Numbered from the stretch's first letter, positions 11,601-23,913 are shown. The stretch is 64,000 bases of DNA from Cyclina sinensis (GCA_012932295.1 JAAONU010000019.1:26243647-26307646), one strand, 5' to 3'. A program made the numbers and translations. The notes: a model not told the origin generated them from the letters alone.

Positions 11601-12460
11601 TCGCTAGTATTAAATGATTTTGTAAAATTACAGTGTAAAAATGGCATAATATAGTGTACAATAAATTGCCCCGCATAAAATTACCGCTGCCGTAAAATAC
11701 CGATTGCACAAGTGACCGGTGACAGGTATGCTTTTTCACGGCAAATTTGTCCACCTAAACACTGCTATCCGATAATTATTTAATCGAGTGATTGCACAGG
11801 TAAGTTATGCCTTCAGGGAATAAAGATTTTGGTAAAATGTTCTCACAAACTACATGTATTGCAATAATTGCTTCGCTAGTATTAAATGATTTTGTAAAAT
11901 TACAGTGTAAAAATGGCATAATATAGTGTACAATAAATTGCCCCGCATAAAATTACCGCTGCCGTAAAATACCGATTGCACAAGTGACCGGTGACAGGTA
12001 TGCTTTTTCACGGCAAATTTGTCCACCTAAACAAGTCCGCGAAAGTTGTTGCTACTTCGCTTTTAGCGAACTTCGGATATAACGAACGATATTTGAATGT
12101 CCCATTGAGTTCGTTATAAGCGGAGTCGACTGTATCTGCTTTCGATAACTCTCAAAATGTTGGGCATATTTAATTTATCTTACTGCTGTATTTAAATTTG
12201 ATAACTTGATTTTTGTATTAAAAATTATTCTACAATAAAAGTTTCAGAACTTTTCCTTGTTTATTGCAGAGTCAGCAGCAGCTCGTCCTAAGTTAAAGTT
12301 ATTACCTAGGACAGTAAGAGAGCCGCCTAATGACTTTGTAAATACTCAACGGAATGCCAGTATTTTCGGAACAGGGAAACCCCGTGAAAAATCCCCGAAG
12401 GAAGAGGGGAGTGAGCGAAGTAGAACTGTTAGTGAAAATAGTCAACATAGTCAGAATTGA
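5624..12460 (+). CDS. EIF4H: Eukaryotic translation initiation factor 4H (eIF4H)
   Basis: eIF4H stimulates the eIF4A RNA helicase during cap-dependent scanning in the cytoplasm. Six exons join in frame: 5624-5673, 8610-8784, 9043-9156, 10088-10199, 10661-10933, 12270-12460, giving 304 aa. Gly/Tyr/Arg-rich N-terminus (1-44); one RRM at about 51-127 with RNP2 VFVGNL (53-58) and RNP1 KGFAYVEF (91-98). Family-specific text includes [42 protein letters not shown] and RVDIAEGKQ. After the RRM comes a long RGG-rich region (about 131-225), then the conserved eIF4H tail with [17 protein letters not shown] and [11 protein letters not shown]. Vertebrate eIF4H is about 228-248 aa, so the excess is mostly RGG sequence. 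The ATG is the first codon of the Gly/Tyr-rich exon 1, and all splice phases agree. Ordinary hnRNP/FUS-type proteins are excluded by the eIF4H-specific tail. Confidence 0.95.
5674..8609 (+). other. EIF4H intron 1
   Basis: About 2.9 kb. It holds the inverted-repeat element at 6180-6723. I recognise nothing else; small open frames here are uninformative. Confidence 0.8.
6180..6723. mobile_element. Inverted-repeat MITE in EIF4H intron 1
   Basis: The first about 85 bases are matched by the reverse complement of the last about 85, with motifs such as aaatcggtaacac and atgattttatatagtaaaaa on both sides. The 7-bp sequence agttttg flanks both ends (6173-6179 and 6724-6730) and extends to 8 bp with one mismatch, consistent with a target duplication. 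No transposase is inside. The duplication length fits a hAT-like non-autonomous element, but the superfamily is not certain. Confidence 0.8.
8610..8784 (+). CDS. EIF4H: EIF4H coding exon 2 (start of RRM)
   Basis: Acceptor ttcag ends at 8609 and donor gtaagt starts at 8785. Encodes the RG-rich linker and the first part of the RRM, including RNP2 and [16 protein letters not shown]. Confidence 0.95.
9043..9156 (+). CDS. EIF4H: EIF4H coding exon 3 (RNP1)
   Basis: 38 codons, phase 0 at both ends. Acceptor tttttag; donor gtgagt at 9157. Carries [20 protein letters not shown] and the end of RNP1. Confidence 0.95.
10088..10199 (+). CDS. EIF4H: EIF4H coding exon 4 (end of RRM, first RGG block)
   Basis: Acceptor cttcag ends at 10087. 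Encodes [20 protein letters not shown] and then [12 protein letters not shown]. Donor gtaatt starts at 10200 after one base of a Gly codon. Confidence 0.93.
10661..10933 (+). CDS. EIF4H: EIF4H coding exon 5 (main RGG region)
   Basis: Acceptor ttgcag ends at 10660. Encodes about 60 residues of RGG/RG repeats mixed with Asp, Tyr and Asn, then [19 protein letters not shown]. Donor gtttgt follows 10933 after the first base of a Glu codon. Confidence 0.92.
11170..12132. mobile_element. Pogo/Tc1-mariner-like non-autonomous element in EIF4H intron 5
   Basis: Ends are mirror images: left cagtcgactccacttataac, right its complement with one difference, flanked by TA on both sides (11168-11169 and 12133-12134). 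The termini are packed with variants of 'cttataacgaac' and 'cggctatagcgaac', the typical look of pogo/Tigger-like ends. About 963 bp with no coding region. An internal 272-bp unit is duplicated in tandem. Confidence 0.88.
11489..12032 (+). repeat. Perfect 272-bp tandem duplication inside the intron 5 element
   Basis: Positions 11489-11760 and 11761-12032 read identically to my inspection, starting actgctatccgataattatt and ending ttgtccacctaaac. No difference was seen over two 272-base copies, so the duplication is recent or an assembly artefact. Confidence 0.9.
12270..12460 (+). CDS. EIF4H: EIF4H coding exon 6 (C-terminal tail and stop)
   Basis: Acceptor ttgcag ends at 12269. Encodes [18 protein letters not shown], then [18 protein letters not shown], ending SENSQHSQN and TGA. 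This tail distinguishes eIF4H from other RRM-RGG proteins. Confidence 0.93.
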
Positions 12461-14249
12461 ATTTCATATTTCGTTCTCCTCCCATCAGTGTGTTGTTTTC
12501 TATGGTAGGTTTTTTTTAATTAGCAATCTCTGAAAAGTGTTTGTTTGTATCGGATAATTCAAGTTTTGGTCATTATTTTGTTGATAAGTTAATGAAAATG
12601 GAAAACATGTACCTTTTTGTCAGACATCTTTCAAAGTTTGTATTATAATTAGAGGGAAAGTTACATCCGTGATTCATTATCCATTGATATCTAGATAAGC
12701 AGTTAAATTGGCAGTCTTTACTAATGAAAACCAAATGAAAATGAATAATATAACAGTAGTAAGAACATCAAGGGACAATGAGTCCTTAACATTTATTCTG
12801 CAAATATTTATTAAAATAGAAATGAACATTTCAGATAAGCAAAAGAATTTCCTCATATTAGAAAGGTATTGTTATGGTTTAAACAAGTTAAAAAAGTATG
12901 TATAATAAAAGTTGTTTCTTTCTATTTTCAGAGAAAGTGAATTGTATAAAGTCTGTATTCATCATCATATGTAAGTGCTAGAGGCATTGTGGGGCCCTTA
13001 CTGGGTTACCACAAGTAATCATACATCAAGTGTGGAAGAGGCCCAAGACAGGGAATGTGAATTGAATGTGTCGTCAGTTGTCTTCTGCTGGGGAAAAATT
13101 GTAAGAGGCCCAATGATGGGGAAAACATGAAGTCTGTCGAAAGATGGGCTGTACTCCAAGAAGCCAAGCTGTTGCTGTCTACCACTGTTAGTGTAAAAAG
13201 TAAATGAAGTCCTGTGTATTTTACATTTTATAAAGTCATGCTGAATCATGTGTTTTACAGTTTATTGGAAAGTTTCAGATAAATCACCATGTGTATCTAT
13301 GTGGAGAGCAGCTAGTTGTTGGAAAAGAGGGTTCGGTGAAAATGTTAAAGCATTTGTTTGACCCACCAAGTTAGTCATTGATTTAGTGTTGTCCAGTTCT
13401 TTCAAATTGAAGCAAGTTTGTTTTTTGGAATTTTTTTTACATTCAGTTTCTTTTAAATGAATAAGATAAGTTTGGAGCTTAACAAAAGTGTGAGTCCAAA
13501 AAAGAAAAGTACCAGTTATTATAATCTTAAGAGTGTGATTGGTCAAACGTGCATCTGAGCACTGCCCTGATCATTTAAATATGTCAGTATAATAAGATAA
13601 GTATAAGAAGATTTTAGATCCCTGGATATGCTGTGTCAGTATTTCTGTATTTGCAAACTTACATGTACCTTTAGATTTTGCATTTTTGCACTGAACTCTT
13701 TAAATTTGTGTTTGCCCCATTTGTTTTAATGATCTTTTTTACCCTTGCTTCATTCACTTATTTAAATAATGAACATTCATTTTTCATGATTTTGTTTTCA
13801 CAGTGTTAAAGACATACTTGTGTAACCAAGACATATCAGTAGGATTTCAAAGTCTTTTTTTTCTCTGTTCTAGCTGTATGTATATTTAAGGACAAAAGTT
13901 TTGCACATGGGACTACGAGTAGCATGATAAATAAATGTGTTTTTTCCCCCCACACATCATTCTAAGAGACATGATTAATGATAATAGTTCTTATAAAAAG
14001 CTACTCAAACACAATGATAGCATTCATTAAAAAAAAATCTGCATTTACTTTAATGCATCTTGCACCTTTTAAAGATAGAGAATTGCTGTATTATAATCTG
14101 AAGATACTTTGTCCTCTGGTATGGATAAGAAAATGAATAGGCATTAATATATACTGTATTTAGCTGAGTGTTTAAGGAATGCTAGAAATTAATGCTGGTA
14201 GTAACTGCAGGCAGTTTAAGACTGATTTTTTTATTTAACAAGCAATTGA

Positions 14250-14435
14250 CTATGCCTTTGCGACTAGTGCAGACCAAGATCAGTCTACATATATGTGCAG
14301 TCCTATCATAGTTTGCTCTATTCCCCATTCAGTCGGTAAATTTTCAAAAAGCACCCGCATAAACAATTAATGTATCTGTCCAAACTGAAAGATGGACAAG
14401 TCCATTTTAGATATTTAGCATGGTAAGGATTAACA
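14250..14435. repeat. Dispersed short repeat (same family as 23705-23913)
   Basis: Shares gactagtgcagaccaagatc near its start and acaagtccattttagatatt near its end with the copy at 23.7-23.9 kb, with similar spacing. A tail-only relative occurs near 21.15-21.22 kb. Non-coding. Confidence 0.75.
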
Positions 14436-16114
14436 CATGTAAAAAAAAACAACATTGGTTTCTTTTAAAAGTTAAATAGGATTACTCAGAATGTTTTTAA
14501 AGCTAAATTTTTCAGTGTACACTTAGAACAGGATATGCTTGTTTTGATGAAAAAATTGCAATTTTTTAGCTCCTGTTAAATTCATAATTACATGAAATGA
14601 GATATGAGTGACTTACTCATTAGCACATGGGTAGGCACAAGAAATAATTCCATCTTTTTTAGTTGCAACACTTATTTGTTTTACTGAAGATTATACTTCT
14701 GATATTTTGCATTAGACTACGCAGGTTATCCATAGAAATTAGTTTAGATTCAGTTGAAGGTAATAGTAAAAGTAAGAGTAATACTGGATAATAACGTGGA
14801 GTGATATATTTCTCTATGCTCTGTTTCCAGATAAATGAAATTATCTTGAACAACTAAATTGAGGCATTGTTTTGTATGGGTATCATACGTATTTCAAGTG
14901 TCGTTAAAAGCAGTTTGTTACATTGATAAAGTCATGAGTTTTATCTGTAAGTACTTGCGTAGTAAATTCGAAAGTTTAGTCCTTTAAAATGTATACTTAT
15001 TTAAAAAAACATAGATCTTTAAGATATGAAGTAATGTTGAACTATAAATTATTGTAAGAAGAATAGGTTGTATTAAAATGAATTTGGTTAAGAAAACTTG
15101 CTGAGAAATAATCATTGTTATTTTACGTGTATAATATTGTAGTTAAATTTGTTGACTGTAAGATTATTCAGGTAATGAAGGTACGTTGCATACTGTTTGG
15201 TCTTCATCTTTTTGTGATACGTTTATATACATGATCTTTTTCCATCATTTTCAGTTGATCTCTTTTTTTGTTTTTGTTTACATGAACGTTGTTAATATGT
15301 CTGATAAAATGTTGTCGAACAAATCACAACAGAATGAGAATGATGGTGAACTTTGATAACATTTTTTTGTTTCTTCCTTTCTTATTGCTGCGACCAGTAG
15401 ATGCGATTCAACAAAAAATGTCGCTCTATGAAATGATATTTGGGTCTGTTGCCGATTTGGAAAAAACGCATTTCAGTTGTATGTTATTTTCAGTAAAGAT
15501 GAAAAAACGTAAATTTTTGCATGTACTTGTCATTAACAGTCTGGACCAAACAGTATGTATGTACCCATTGTTAGAAACAAATCTGTTGCATTTCTTATAA
15601 ACTACATGTATATTCATAGTGCACTTGTACATTTTATGATTGTTGTGTATATTTTAATGAGGAAAAGCTAGAATGTTTTATCTTTAGCAATTTTTCAGTG
15701 GCATATAAAACATTCTGACTGAAAACGTTCTTTTCATGCTGTTACATGAACATGTCAGATGTAAATTGTATCTATTTTTAGAAGGTTTGTGACATGAAAG
15801 TTTGTTAATTCCTTGTAAATTGTTTATGATTGATTCAGGACAACAAATTATACACATATATAGGTGGAGTATATGAAATTTTATGCTCAAATTTTAAATG
15901 TTCTTGTAGTGAAATGTTGGCATTTATTAGTTACTTCTCAGCCTTGAAGTAAATTTAGAGTGCTAATAAGAAAATGCTTAGTATTACTTACTCTTCAAAT
16001 AGGTTGAAACCATTTACAAAATGTTATTAAGTTCATAAGAGGTCACAGAAGCGGGCATAAGATTAAGTCATATCTTGGAAAATTAACTTATAAGCATTAT
16101 GTTATTTCACTGAC

Positions 16115-16285
16115 TTCCTAAGGACAGGATAAATAGAGAATAATAGGTTATTGTCTTAATATGAGAAAGTTTATGTGGCAAGTTGTAGGAATTTATCAGG
16201 TGAGCCGATAAATTCCACAGCCAAGCCAGATAAACTTTCTCATTTAAGACACTAAACTATTATTCTATCTATCCTGGCATTTGGA
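16115..16285. mobile_element. Palindromic MITE forming a long hairpin in the EIF4H 3' region
   Basis: The left arm (to about 16197) and right arm (from about 16207) are near-complementary over about 75 bases, for example atgagaaagtttatgtggc against gccagataaactttctcat and aggaatttatc against gataaattcc. The loop is about 9 bases. Small, non-coding, hairpin-type MITE. Confidence 0.8.
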
Positions 16286-18283
16286 AATAATTTACTAAAG
16301 ATATTGAATACCTATCTTTAAAGTGTTTCAAATTAGGCTAATGTCAAGGTTATCCATCAGGTGTACTTTTACACAAAAAAATAGTTCCAAAGTTTCAATA
16401 ATGTTATTTCTGTAAGTGATCTCTACAGTGTAAGATCTACATATTGAAATATTTAATTTTTATTCAAGTAGTCTCTGTTTGTAATAACAACAATTTTATC
16501 ACATTCTTCTGATTATAAACACAAAAGTAGTATCATGTGCCGTATAAAGCAAAATTTATATGGCACCCCTTTATCAGGTCGGATATGAAGAATAACTGAC
16601 AGGATAATAATTAATATTTGCAATTTAAAATATTTGTTAATCAAATTTATAGGCTGGTGTTGATAAATTTCTGCAGACTGTATTAGAAATAGATGGTAGG
16701 CCATTAAATGGTGCCATCTTTTCATGTTGCTTTTTTTCACAAGAATTTCCCAGTGAGTCATAATCCATCTTGATTAATTTTGTTCAATTTTCACATGAAA
16801 TCATGCATTTGAAAGAAAATGCCTGTGGCATCCATTTTATTTTGTTAGCTGTAAATGTTCCTTACTGCTTGTTATTTAAATTTTTTTCTTAATGTTAAAG
16901 AGGTATACCCCCAATTCGTTTTTTTTTTTACATAAATGAAGCTTCATGCAAACCATTTTTTAAAGTTTATAGGGCCCTATTATTTCTGCCATGTGTATTC
17001 TGTATCATCAAAGTTGCATTTAAGTCTTTTAAGTGTAAACATTTAAATCCATTGTTAATAGAAGGGTGATCTACCTTGTGTTTTCAACAGTTTTAACAAA
17101 AAAAAAAAGTTTGGGAAATTTTAGTTTTTAGTCATTGTAATGTTAAAATCTTGTAAATAATGACATACATGTTCATTTGTTCAAAATAAACTCATTAGTA
17201 CTTGCAATATTCATTCGTAATTGCATGCAAACTTTGCAAAGGGGCGTTTAGGCTGAAAAAATGACAGAGTTGTCCGTATTCTTGCCCATTTTGTACATCA
17301 GAGGGAAAACCACTTTGCCACTAATTTGCAGTCTTGTCATTAAAAAAACAAGACCTTAGTACACACTTTTTGGGTGGGAAATTATGACTAATTCTTATGT
17401 CAGATTTTTGATGCAAGAACGGAATCATTGAATTCAACAGCTAATTTATGGTCTGGAGTAAAAAATTAAATTTTTCTTATATCAAAGCACAAAAAATACT
17501 TCTACACCAGGCTTTAGAAATAGACAAAAGTAAGTGTACTGTTTGGTTGCCTTAATGCCTTTTGCATCTTGTAGTTGAAAGACTAAAAAAATTTTGTGTC
17601 TCACATTTGTCATTACTTATATTTACCGGTACTGAGAAACGTATTTCATTGTAATCTCTGAGAAAAAATATTAATTTCCCTGTAATTCATAAATTTACTA
17701 AAGAAGTTTAACATTGTAGAATATCCCTTATTTAATTTTTTGGTTATAAATATTTTTCATACACACGTATATGTACTCTTTATACAGATGTCCATCTAGT
17801 CACAAATCATGACTTTTGTGCAGAGAGTCGGTATGCCCAGGCTTTGAGCCTCTGACTAACTGCATTCAAGTTATGAAGAATGTCTCGGGATATTACCGGT
17901 AAATCTCTCAAGTTAGATATTTCATCCTCTAAGCTAGCTTTTCAACAACATTCAGGGCGTAGGACCATACACTGATATCATATTAATCAAAGTTTGTCTG
18001 AATTGACTTTTTGCATATGTCTATTTTTCCAGTTTTCTACACATTTTTTGAATCCAGTTTTGTATTTCTGGAGTGTTGACTGACTTTCATGAGGGTAATA
18101 ATAATTTGTATTGGGTTTATATGTTTCTTTTTTGTTATAAAAGTGAATTGAAATAACTAAAGACTGTTTCCACATAATCCTTTGAACTGTGTTAAAATCA
18201 AGAATTGTCTTGTGTTAAAAGATGTCCTAACTTGTTATGAAGTGTGAAATGTACATACTATGAGAATTCTGATGAAAAAATTA

Positions 18284-18289
18284 AATAAA
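18284..18289 (+). terminator. EIF4H: Candidate proximal poly(A) signal of EIF4H
   Basis: AATAAA followed within a few bases by a T-rich stretch (ctttatttttgag). One of several AATAAA hexamers in the tract. Confidence 0.3.
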
Positions 18290-20391
18290 CTTTATTTTTG
18301 AGTTTAACTTGGCCAATCTCTTGCTCCTTATAGGTGATTAACAAATTTCCAGAAGTCAAATTAGTTCTTGTTGTCTTTTGTTGGTTAAAATTTGACTTAT
18401 TTTTGGCAGCCAATTGGAGCACTTGAGACAACTATGGTTGATTACTGTGATTTGAGAATTTAAATAGGTTGATACAATGCTGATATAACCATGTTTATGA
18501 TTGGTTTTGAGTGTTATTCTTTATTGAATAAAAGAAAACAAGTTTTTTTTTTCAAAAGATAAATACAGGGAAATTTGGACATTTATTTGTCACATTCAGC
18601 TTAGTTTAATTTTTTTTCTCTAGTGCTAAAAACTGAACTGTAGATTTTTATGTAATGCTTACGTGTTAATGCTCTGTGTAATCAAAAGACATTTCATTTG
18701 TTGGAAATCTAAGCAAGATTATCTAGCATAGACATTTTTAACAGAAATTCAGTTTAGTGTACTAGTTCTACACATTTTGTAGATAGGTCTGATTTTACTT
18801 AATTTAGAATAACCTTGATCTGTCAATTTTTATTTACTCTTTTCATTTTTTTTAAATGATATCCAAGCTTCAATGATAAAGAATGACCACAAAGTTTGAT
18901 TTTTTTTTTGGATTAACTGATAAAAATGTAGCAGTTAAAGAAATGCTTGATTAAAGAGGTTTATTTCCATATACTAAAGGGCAAGAAATGATACATGTTC
19001 TAAGCAGTCGTTCAAGATATTTTTACATTCTCTAAGCAGTCATAATCTTTTGAAATGTTATACATGTACATTCTTATTCTCTTTTTTTGCTTTAGTATGA
19101 CTTTTGAAAAAAAACAATGCATGTTGGAATGTTATTTGCAGTGCTTTGTTTATTGAGTGTAAGACAGGATTATTTTGTACATATATTCCTGACTTCAGAG
19201 GTTTGTGATATAAACCTCACAGTTCATGACTTTATAACCTTGTAGGGGTGGACCTCTAGTAGTAATTCTCATTTTCACATTTTCTTTTCTGTCAAATCAG
19301 ATATGGTACAGAATTTACTGTAACAAATTTAACCAAAAATGTCAAGAAAACTTACTGGATATATATACAGATGTACATCTGTTATTAGCGGTTTTAAATA
19401 TTTTGAGCAATTTTAAATATCATTTTCTAAAACTTTTCATTGTTTTACTGGAGAGAGGTACAGAACAAAACTTGTGTAATTTGATGATTTATTTGTTTCT
19501 TCATCTGTCAGTCACAATTTAATTTTTCAGTGACATTGATTTTTTTTAAAGAGTTGACTTTTTTTTTTAAAATCAGTCTGCAAATAATTGTTAATATTCT
19601 CTTGTGCCTGTATGATAACTATTTAAGATAATCTGATTTGTATGTGGTAAAGATATATACATGTATATATTTTAATACTGCTATTAAATTGTGTTCACCA
19701 TTTTTTTTAATTGTTGTCAACCCATGATTTTACTAATTGATGTAGAAAGTACTGCCTGGAATGATTTTGGGATCATATGTTTTAAAAAATTGATTTCTGT
19801 TGGATTCAGGAGACCCTACCTCTCTGTTACATGATAGAAGTTCTGTAATCATGACACTTTATTGTTTGGGTTTATTTTCTTGTATGTTTTGATAGAACAA
19901 AATTGCTTTTTTGGGCACCAACTTCATTGCATGCAGTACTTAAGCACCTCTTCCCCTCTCCTGAGCTTCACCCCACTCTGTCAGAATTGCAGCAGTTTAT
20001 ATTAAGACATTTTTATATGTACATTTGTATATAGGACACCAGAGTTAGAAACTGTAAAGTAGAGATAGAGGCATTATATGTATGTTTGTTAGGAGAAAAT
20101 GTGTCAATTATTTCACAAAAATGCAATAAACAGGTTTAGATAAATGATTTAAAGCTGCCTTTGGTGTTTAGGGAGTGTAGTGTGTTCTGTTTTCATCCGT
20201 ATCTTTATTGTACAGCTGAATTTTGATGATTAGAGCTAAAATGTTCGTTACACTAGAATAGCTTACAGATGGAGCCTTTAGCAGTTTGTCACCAATTGTT
20301 TTTTAAAGAGTGAATGAAATACCCGTTTACATATATGTCAGCTTAGAAATGTTTGTGTAAATGGCATATTTAATTAAAATGCCTTGTACAT

Positions 20392-20397
20392 AATAAA
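20392..20397 (+). terminator. EIF4H: Candidate distal poly(A) signal of EIF4H
   Basis: AATAAA followed about 15-30 bases later by a GT-rich stretch (gttgttttgttgttttt), the expected downstream element. The T-skewed composition of the plus strand fades soon after, which supports this as the transcript end. Confidence 0.4.
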
Positions 20398-20869
20398 ATT
20401 CAAATGAAATGAGTTGTTTTGTTGTTTTTAAATTAACATCCCTAATGGGTAATGTTAAAAATTACATAGAAATTTAATGAAAATATGGTATAGTTTGCCT
20501 GGCATATGTACTTGTCAGAAAAAGATTTTTATTGCCTGGGATACAATGTAGGGGTACCCAGTTGTCCATTATAAACTTAATAATCTATCGCCGATTGAAT
20601 CAGTACAGTAAATGAAACAGTAAACATGATATTTTAATCCCTGATACCGGCAATCTCCAGTATTTAGTTCTCTGGAAATACACTATACTATTTCTAAAAT
20701 CAGTTCGGAGGATATTTATTTTAATTGTTTAGTATTTCATACAGTTGTAATAAGAAAAATGTAAGTAATTGTAATTTGATGATGATAATTGATATATGAT
20801 AATTCATTTTCAAGACCCTACATCACATTGTCAGATCGACAGTCCTGGTCATGCAACAGTACTTTTTTA

Positions 20870-21055
20870 TATCATGTTCAATCACGGGTAAGCTTGGTTA
20901 AGATCTACAAATGGCACTTTGAAAGTGTTTTTATCATGTTCAATCACGGGTAAGCTTGGTTAAGATCTACAAATGGCACTTTGACAGTGTTTATATCATG
21001 TTCAATCACGGGTAAGTTTGGTTAAGATCTACAAATGGCACTTTGACAGTGTTTC
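20870..21055 (+). repeat. Three tandem copies of a 62-bp unit
   Basis: Copies begin tatcatgttcaatcacgggt at 20870, 20932 and 20994 and differ by only a few bases (for example gaaagtg versus gacagtg). Confidence 0.92.
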
Positions 21056-21379
21056 AGCTTACTTGTACTTTGCTGGCAACTTTCCAAAATTTGGCTCGGC
21101 ATCTAGTTCATATGATGATCAGGCAGATCAGCTGTGCTTGGAATTAATAACGCTGTAAATGATAAATGGATCTGTCTTCCGAATGACAGACAAGTCCATT
21201 TTAAAACTGTACTGGGTTAAGGCTTAATTAAGAGAAGGGTCTACCACTCTTGGAAGGGACCCAGAACAACATTTCTAACTAATAACTACAGCTATCACTT
21301 AATGTGATAAATACCCAAACAATACCGCTTGGTCAGAGGAAATACGACACCTGTCACACATATCTACCCTTACTAGTTA

Positions 21380-21850
21380 TCTTGCATGTGACAGGCTGTA
21401 AAACTGCAGAGCATGCACTAGCGTGTATGAAAAACATGTCTGGCACATCTACACTGATACATTAACATGTACACAAAGTTTCAAACTGATGGTAGTAGAA
21501 ATGTGGAAGAAGTTCATGTCACAAGATTTCGCTATGGTAGGCTGTTAAACAGCAGAGAATGCATCAGCATGGATGATAAACATGTCTTGCACATCTACAC
21601 TTTTACATGAACATGCACACCAAGTTTCAAATTGATAGTTCTTGAAATGTGAAAGTAATTTTGCTATTATGGGCTGTAAAATCAAAAAGCAGACATTGTC
21701 TTGTATGAAAAATGCATCATGCACATCTTCACTTACTGGTGAACATTCACACCAAGTTTCAATTCCATAGGCCTAGAAATGTGAAAGTTGTTAGCATCAC
21801 AATATTTCTGCAATGGACCAAACAACTGACTGACCAACTGGCTAACAAAC
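21380..21850 (+). repeat. Diverged tandem repeats, about 150-bp unit
   Basis: Three imperfect units share 'ggctgtaaa', 'atgaaaaacatg', 'cacatctacactt' and 'caccaagtttcaa' in the same order. Open frames over it reflect the repeat. Confidence 0.7.
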
Positions 21851-22675
21851 CAACCAGCCATCAGATGACTCCTATAAACCCGCTGCAAATAAAATTTGGC
21901 AAGGGTATAAAAACTGTAAACCTCAGAAAGAAGTTGGTAGTCATGCTCAAACTTGTCATTTCTAAATAACGGTATTGAGAAAATAAAACATTTAACAAAT
22001 CTACAATCTTAACTACCTTACCATACAGGCAAACAAAAACAAAATTAAGTGAAATATAATCATTTCCCAGAGCTAATCTTGAAATAAACATAAGACATTA
22101 AGGGTGTAGAATTTCAATAGTTATTTTATTTTAACAATTATTTCATTATTGTGCATGATCAATTATAAGAATGTAACAATTCCATTTTAAATGGTACATA
22201 GTAAGAAAATGATTATCAATATTGCATATATATCTGTTCAGTTTATAACAGCAGATGTCACACTTTTTCTTTACACAACACTGTGATGTGTATTGTAAAA
22301 ACGAACTTGAACACAAAGTATACAAACAAAGCTTAAACCTAAGATGAAAATTAGAACATATAAGATCATGCAGACAATGATATCTGAAAAAAGGAATGCT
22401 TGATGTTTATCAAACTGACAGATGGAATTTCTGTTGACCAGCAAATATGCAAAACATTTCCAAATCAAGAAATGTGTGACAAACACAATGCCCCCAAAAC
22501 ATGGCAATAGTCACAGTTATGGTAGCATATAGCTTGATGTTACCTTGATCATTTGCACCAAAAAATGTTTGCAGTCTATGAAGTGAACAAAGTACACATA
22601 CATCCAGGGGTAACAGTATTATATGTCCTTTACCTTTTTGTAGAAGGTGCACACAAACAAAACAAAGTACAATTT

Positions 22676-23372
22676 AACAAAGGGCATTAACTGTGGCTAA
22701 CATAATCAAATCACAAAGGCCTGATAATATGGGCAGTTGCACTTGAAAATGATCACTCTGTGAACAGTTGGGGAAAAAGGAGAATTGTAGGAGGATTTGC
22801 ACACAGAAGCAATTAAAAAATAAACATAGGGAAATAACCCCACCAAAAATAAATGAACTGCAAAAGCCTGAGAATATGTGCTGCAGCACTTGATAATGAT
22901 CATTCTGTGTCAGTTTGGTGAAAATTGCATGAGAAATGTAGGAGGAGTAAAATTTAAGAAAAGAGCAATCACTCTGTCAAAAAATAATCAAAGTGCAAAA
23001 ACCTGATAATATGCTGTATGGTACTTGAAAATGATCATTCAAAAAAGTTTGTTGAAAATTGCATGAGAAATGTAGGAGTTGTGCACTGAAAAAATTGTAA
23101 TATTAAACAAAAGGCAATAACTCTGCCAAAAATAACTGAATTGCAAAAGCCCAAGTATATGGGGTGAGGCACTTGATAATGATCATTCTATGAAAGTTTG
23201 GTGAAAATCGCATGGAAAATGTAGGAGAAGTTGCACACAGAAAAAAAAATTAAGTAAATTTGAAGGAAGGGCAATAACTCCCTCCAAAAATAAATGAAAT
23301 GCGAAAGCCTGAATATATGCACTGCGGTACTTGATAATGATCATTCTGTGAAAGTTTGTTGAAAATTTTTTT
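22676..23372 (+). repeat. Five diverged tandem units of about 150 bp
   Basis: Each unit contains, in order, 'gggcaataactctgcc', 'aaaaataa.tgaa.tgcaaaagcctga', 'cacttgataatgatcattct' and 'gttggtgaaaattgcatgag'-like text. The core resembles the 24.3-24.9 kb repeat. Confidence 0.8.
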
Positions 23373-23648
23373 TTTCTTGGCAACATTTTATTCACCATCC
23401 AAGATTTCATACACAACCTTACAACACTACAGGAAAATGACAAATTTGACTGGTGATCAAACATTTGTAAAGTCCATTACTGAAATTTACAAATTTTACA
23501 GTCTTTGTTATTTTTTGCCTGTGATTTGAAGCATTAATATACAATGTACTCGAATAAATATCAAAATTTAACTAAATATAAAAGAACGTAGATAAAATAT
23601 CTTATTATAGACAACATGCTATTTTCATTGTAACATATTTAATAGTGC

Positions 23649-23705
23649 ACATGTATATAAGTGTGTGTACATGTATATAAGTGTGTGTACATGTATATAA
23701 GTGTT
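23649..23705 (+). repeat. 20-bp minisatellite
   Basis: Nearly three exact copies of acatgtatataagtgtgtgt. Confidence 0.92.
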
Positions 23706-23913
23706 TAACCCTGACTCTGCAATTGTGCCTAGTGCAGACCAAGATCAGCCCACACATCCCTGCAGTCTGATCATGGTCAGCACTATATGCCATTCTGTCA
23801 ATAAATTCTTAATAAAGAACCCCCATAAACAATTATGTGTCCAAATATCTAAGATGAACAAGTCCATTTTAGATATTATGCATGATAAAGGGATTATATT
23901 CATGTAGGGTTAA
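23705..23913. repeat. Dispersed short repeat bounded by ttaaccc/gggttaa
   Basis: Starts ttaaccctgactctgc and ends catgtagggttaa. The interior has ctagtgcagaccaagatcag and acaagtccattttagatatt, shared with 14250-14435. The outer ends and 'agaccaagatcag' text are also related to the palindromic element at 27582-27824, suggesting one MITE family. Confidence 0.75.

Larger units (their letters stand above)
12461..20410 (+). other. Probable very long EIF4H 3' UTR
   Basis: After the EIF4H stop the plus strand is consistently T-rich with frequent stops and no supportable coding exon for about 7.9 kb. Candidate poly(A) signals lie near 18284 and 20392. Skewed composition and lack of another gene suggest an extended 3' UTR, possibly with alternative ends, but an unannotated noncoding transcript is equally possible. 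It contains a dispersed repeat (about 14.25-14.43 kb) and a palindromic element (about 16.12-16.28 kb). Confidence 0.4.

Noticed and set aside
20870..23372. CRISPR-like regular repeats
   Set aside because: Units are directly adjacent without unique spacers and the genome is eukaryotic; these are ordinary tandem repeats.
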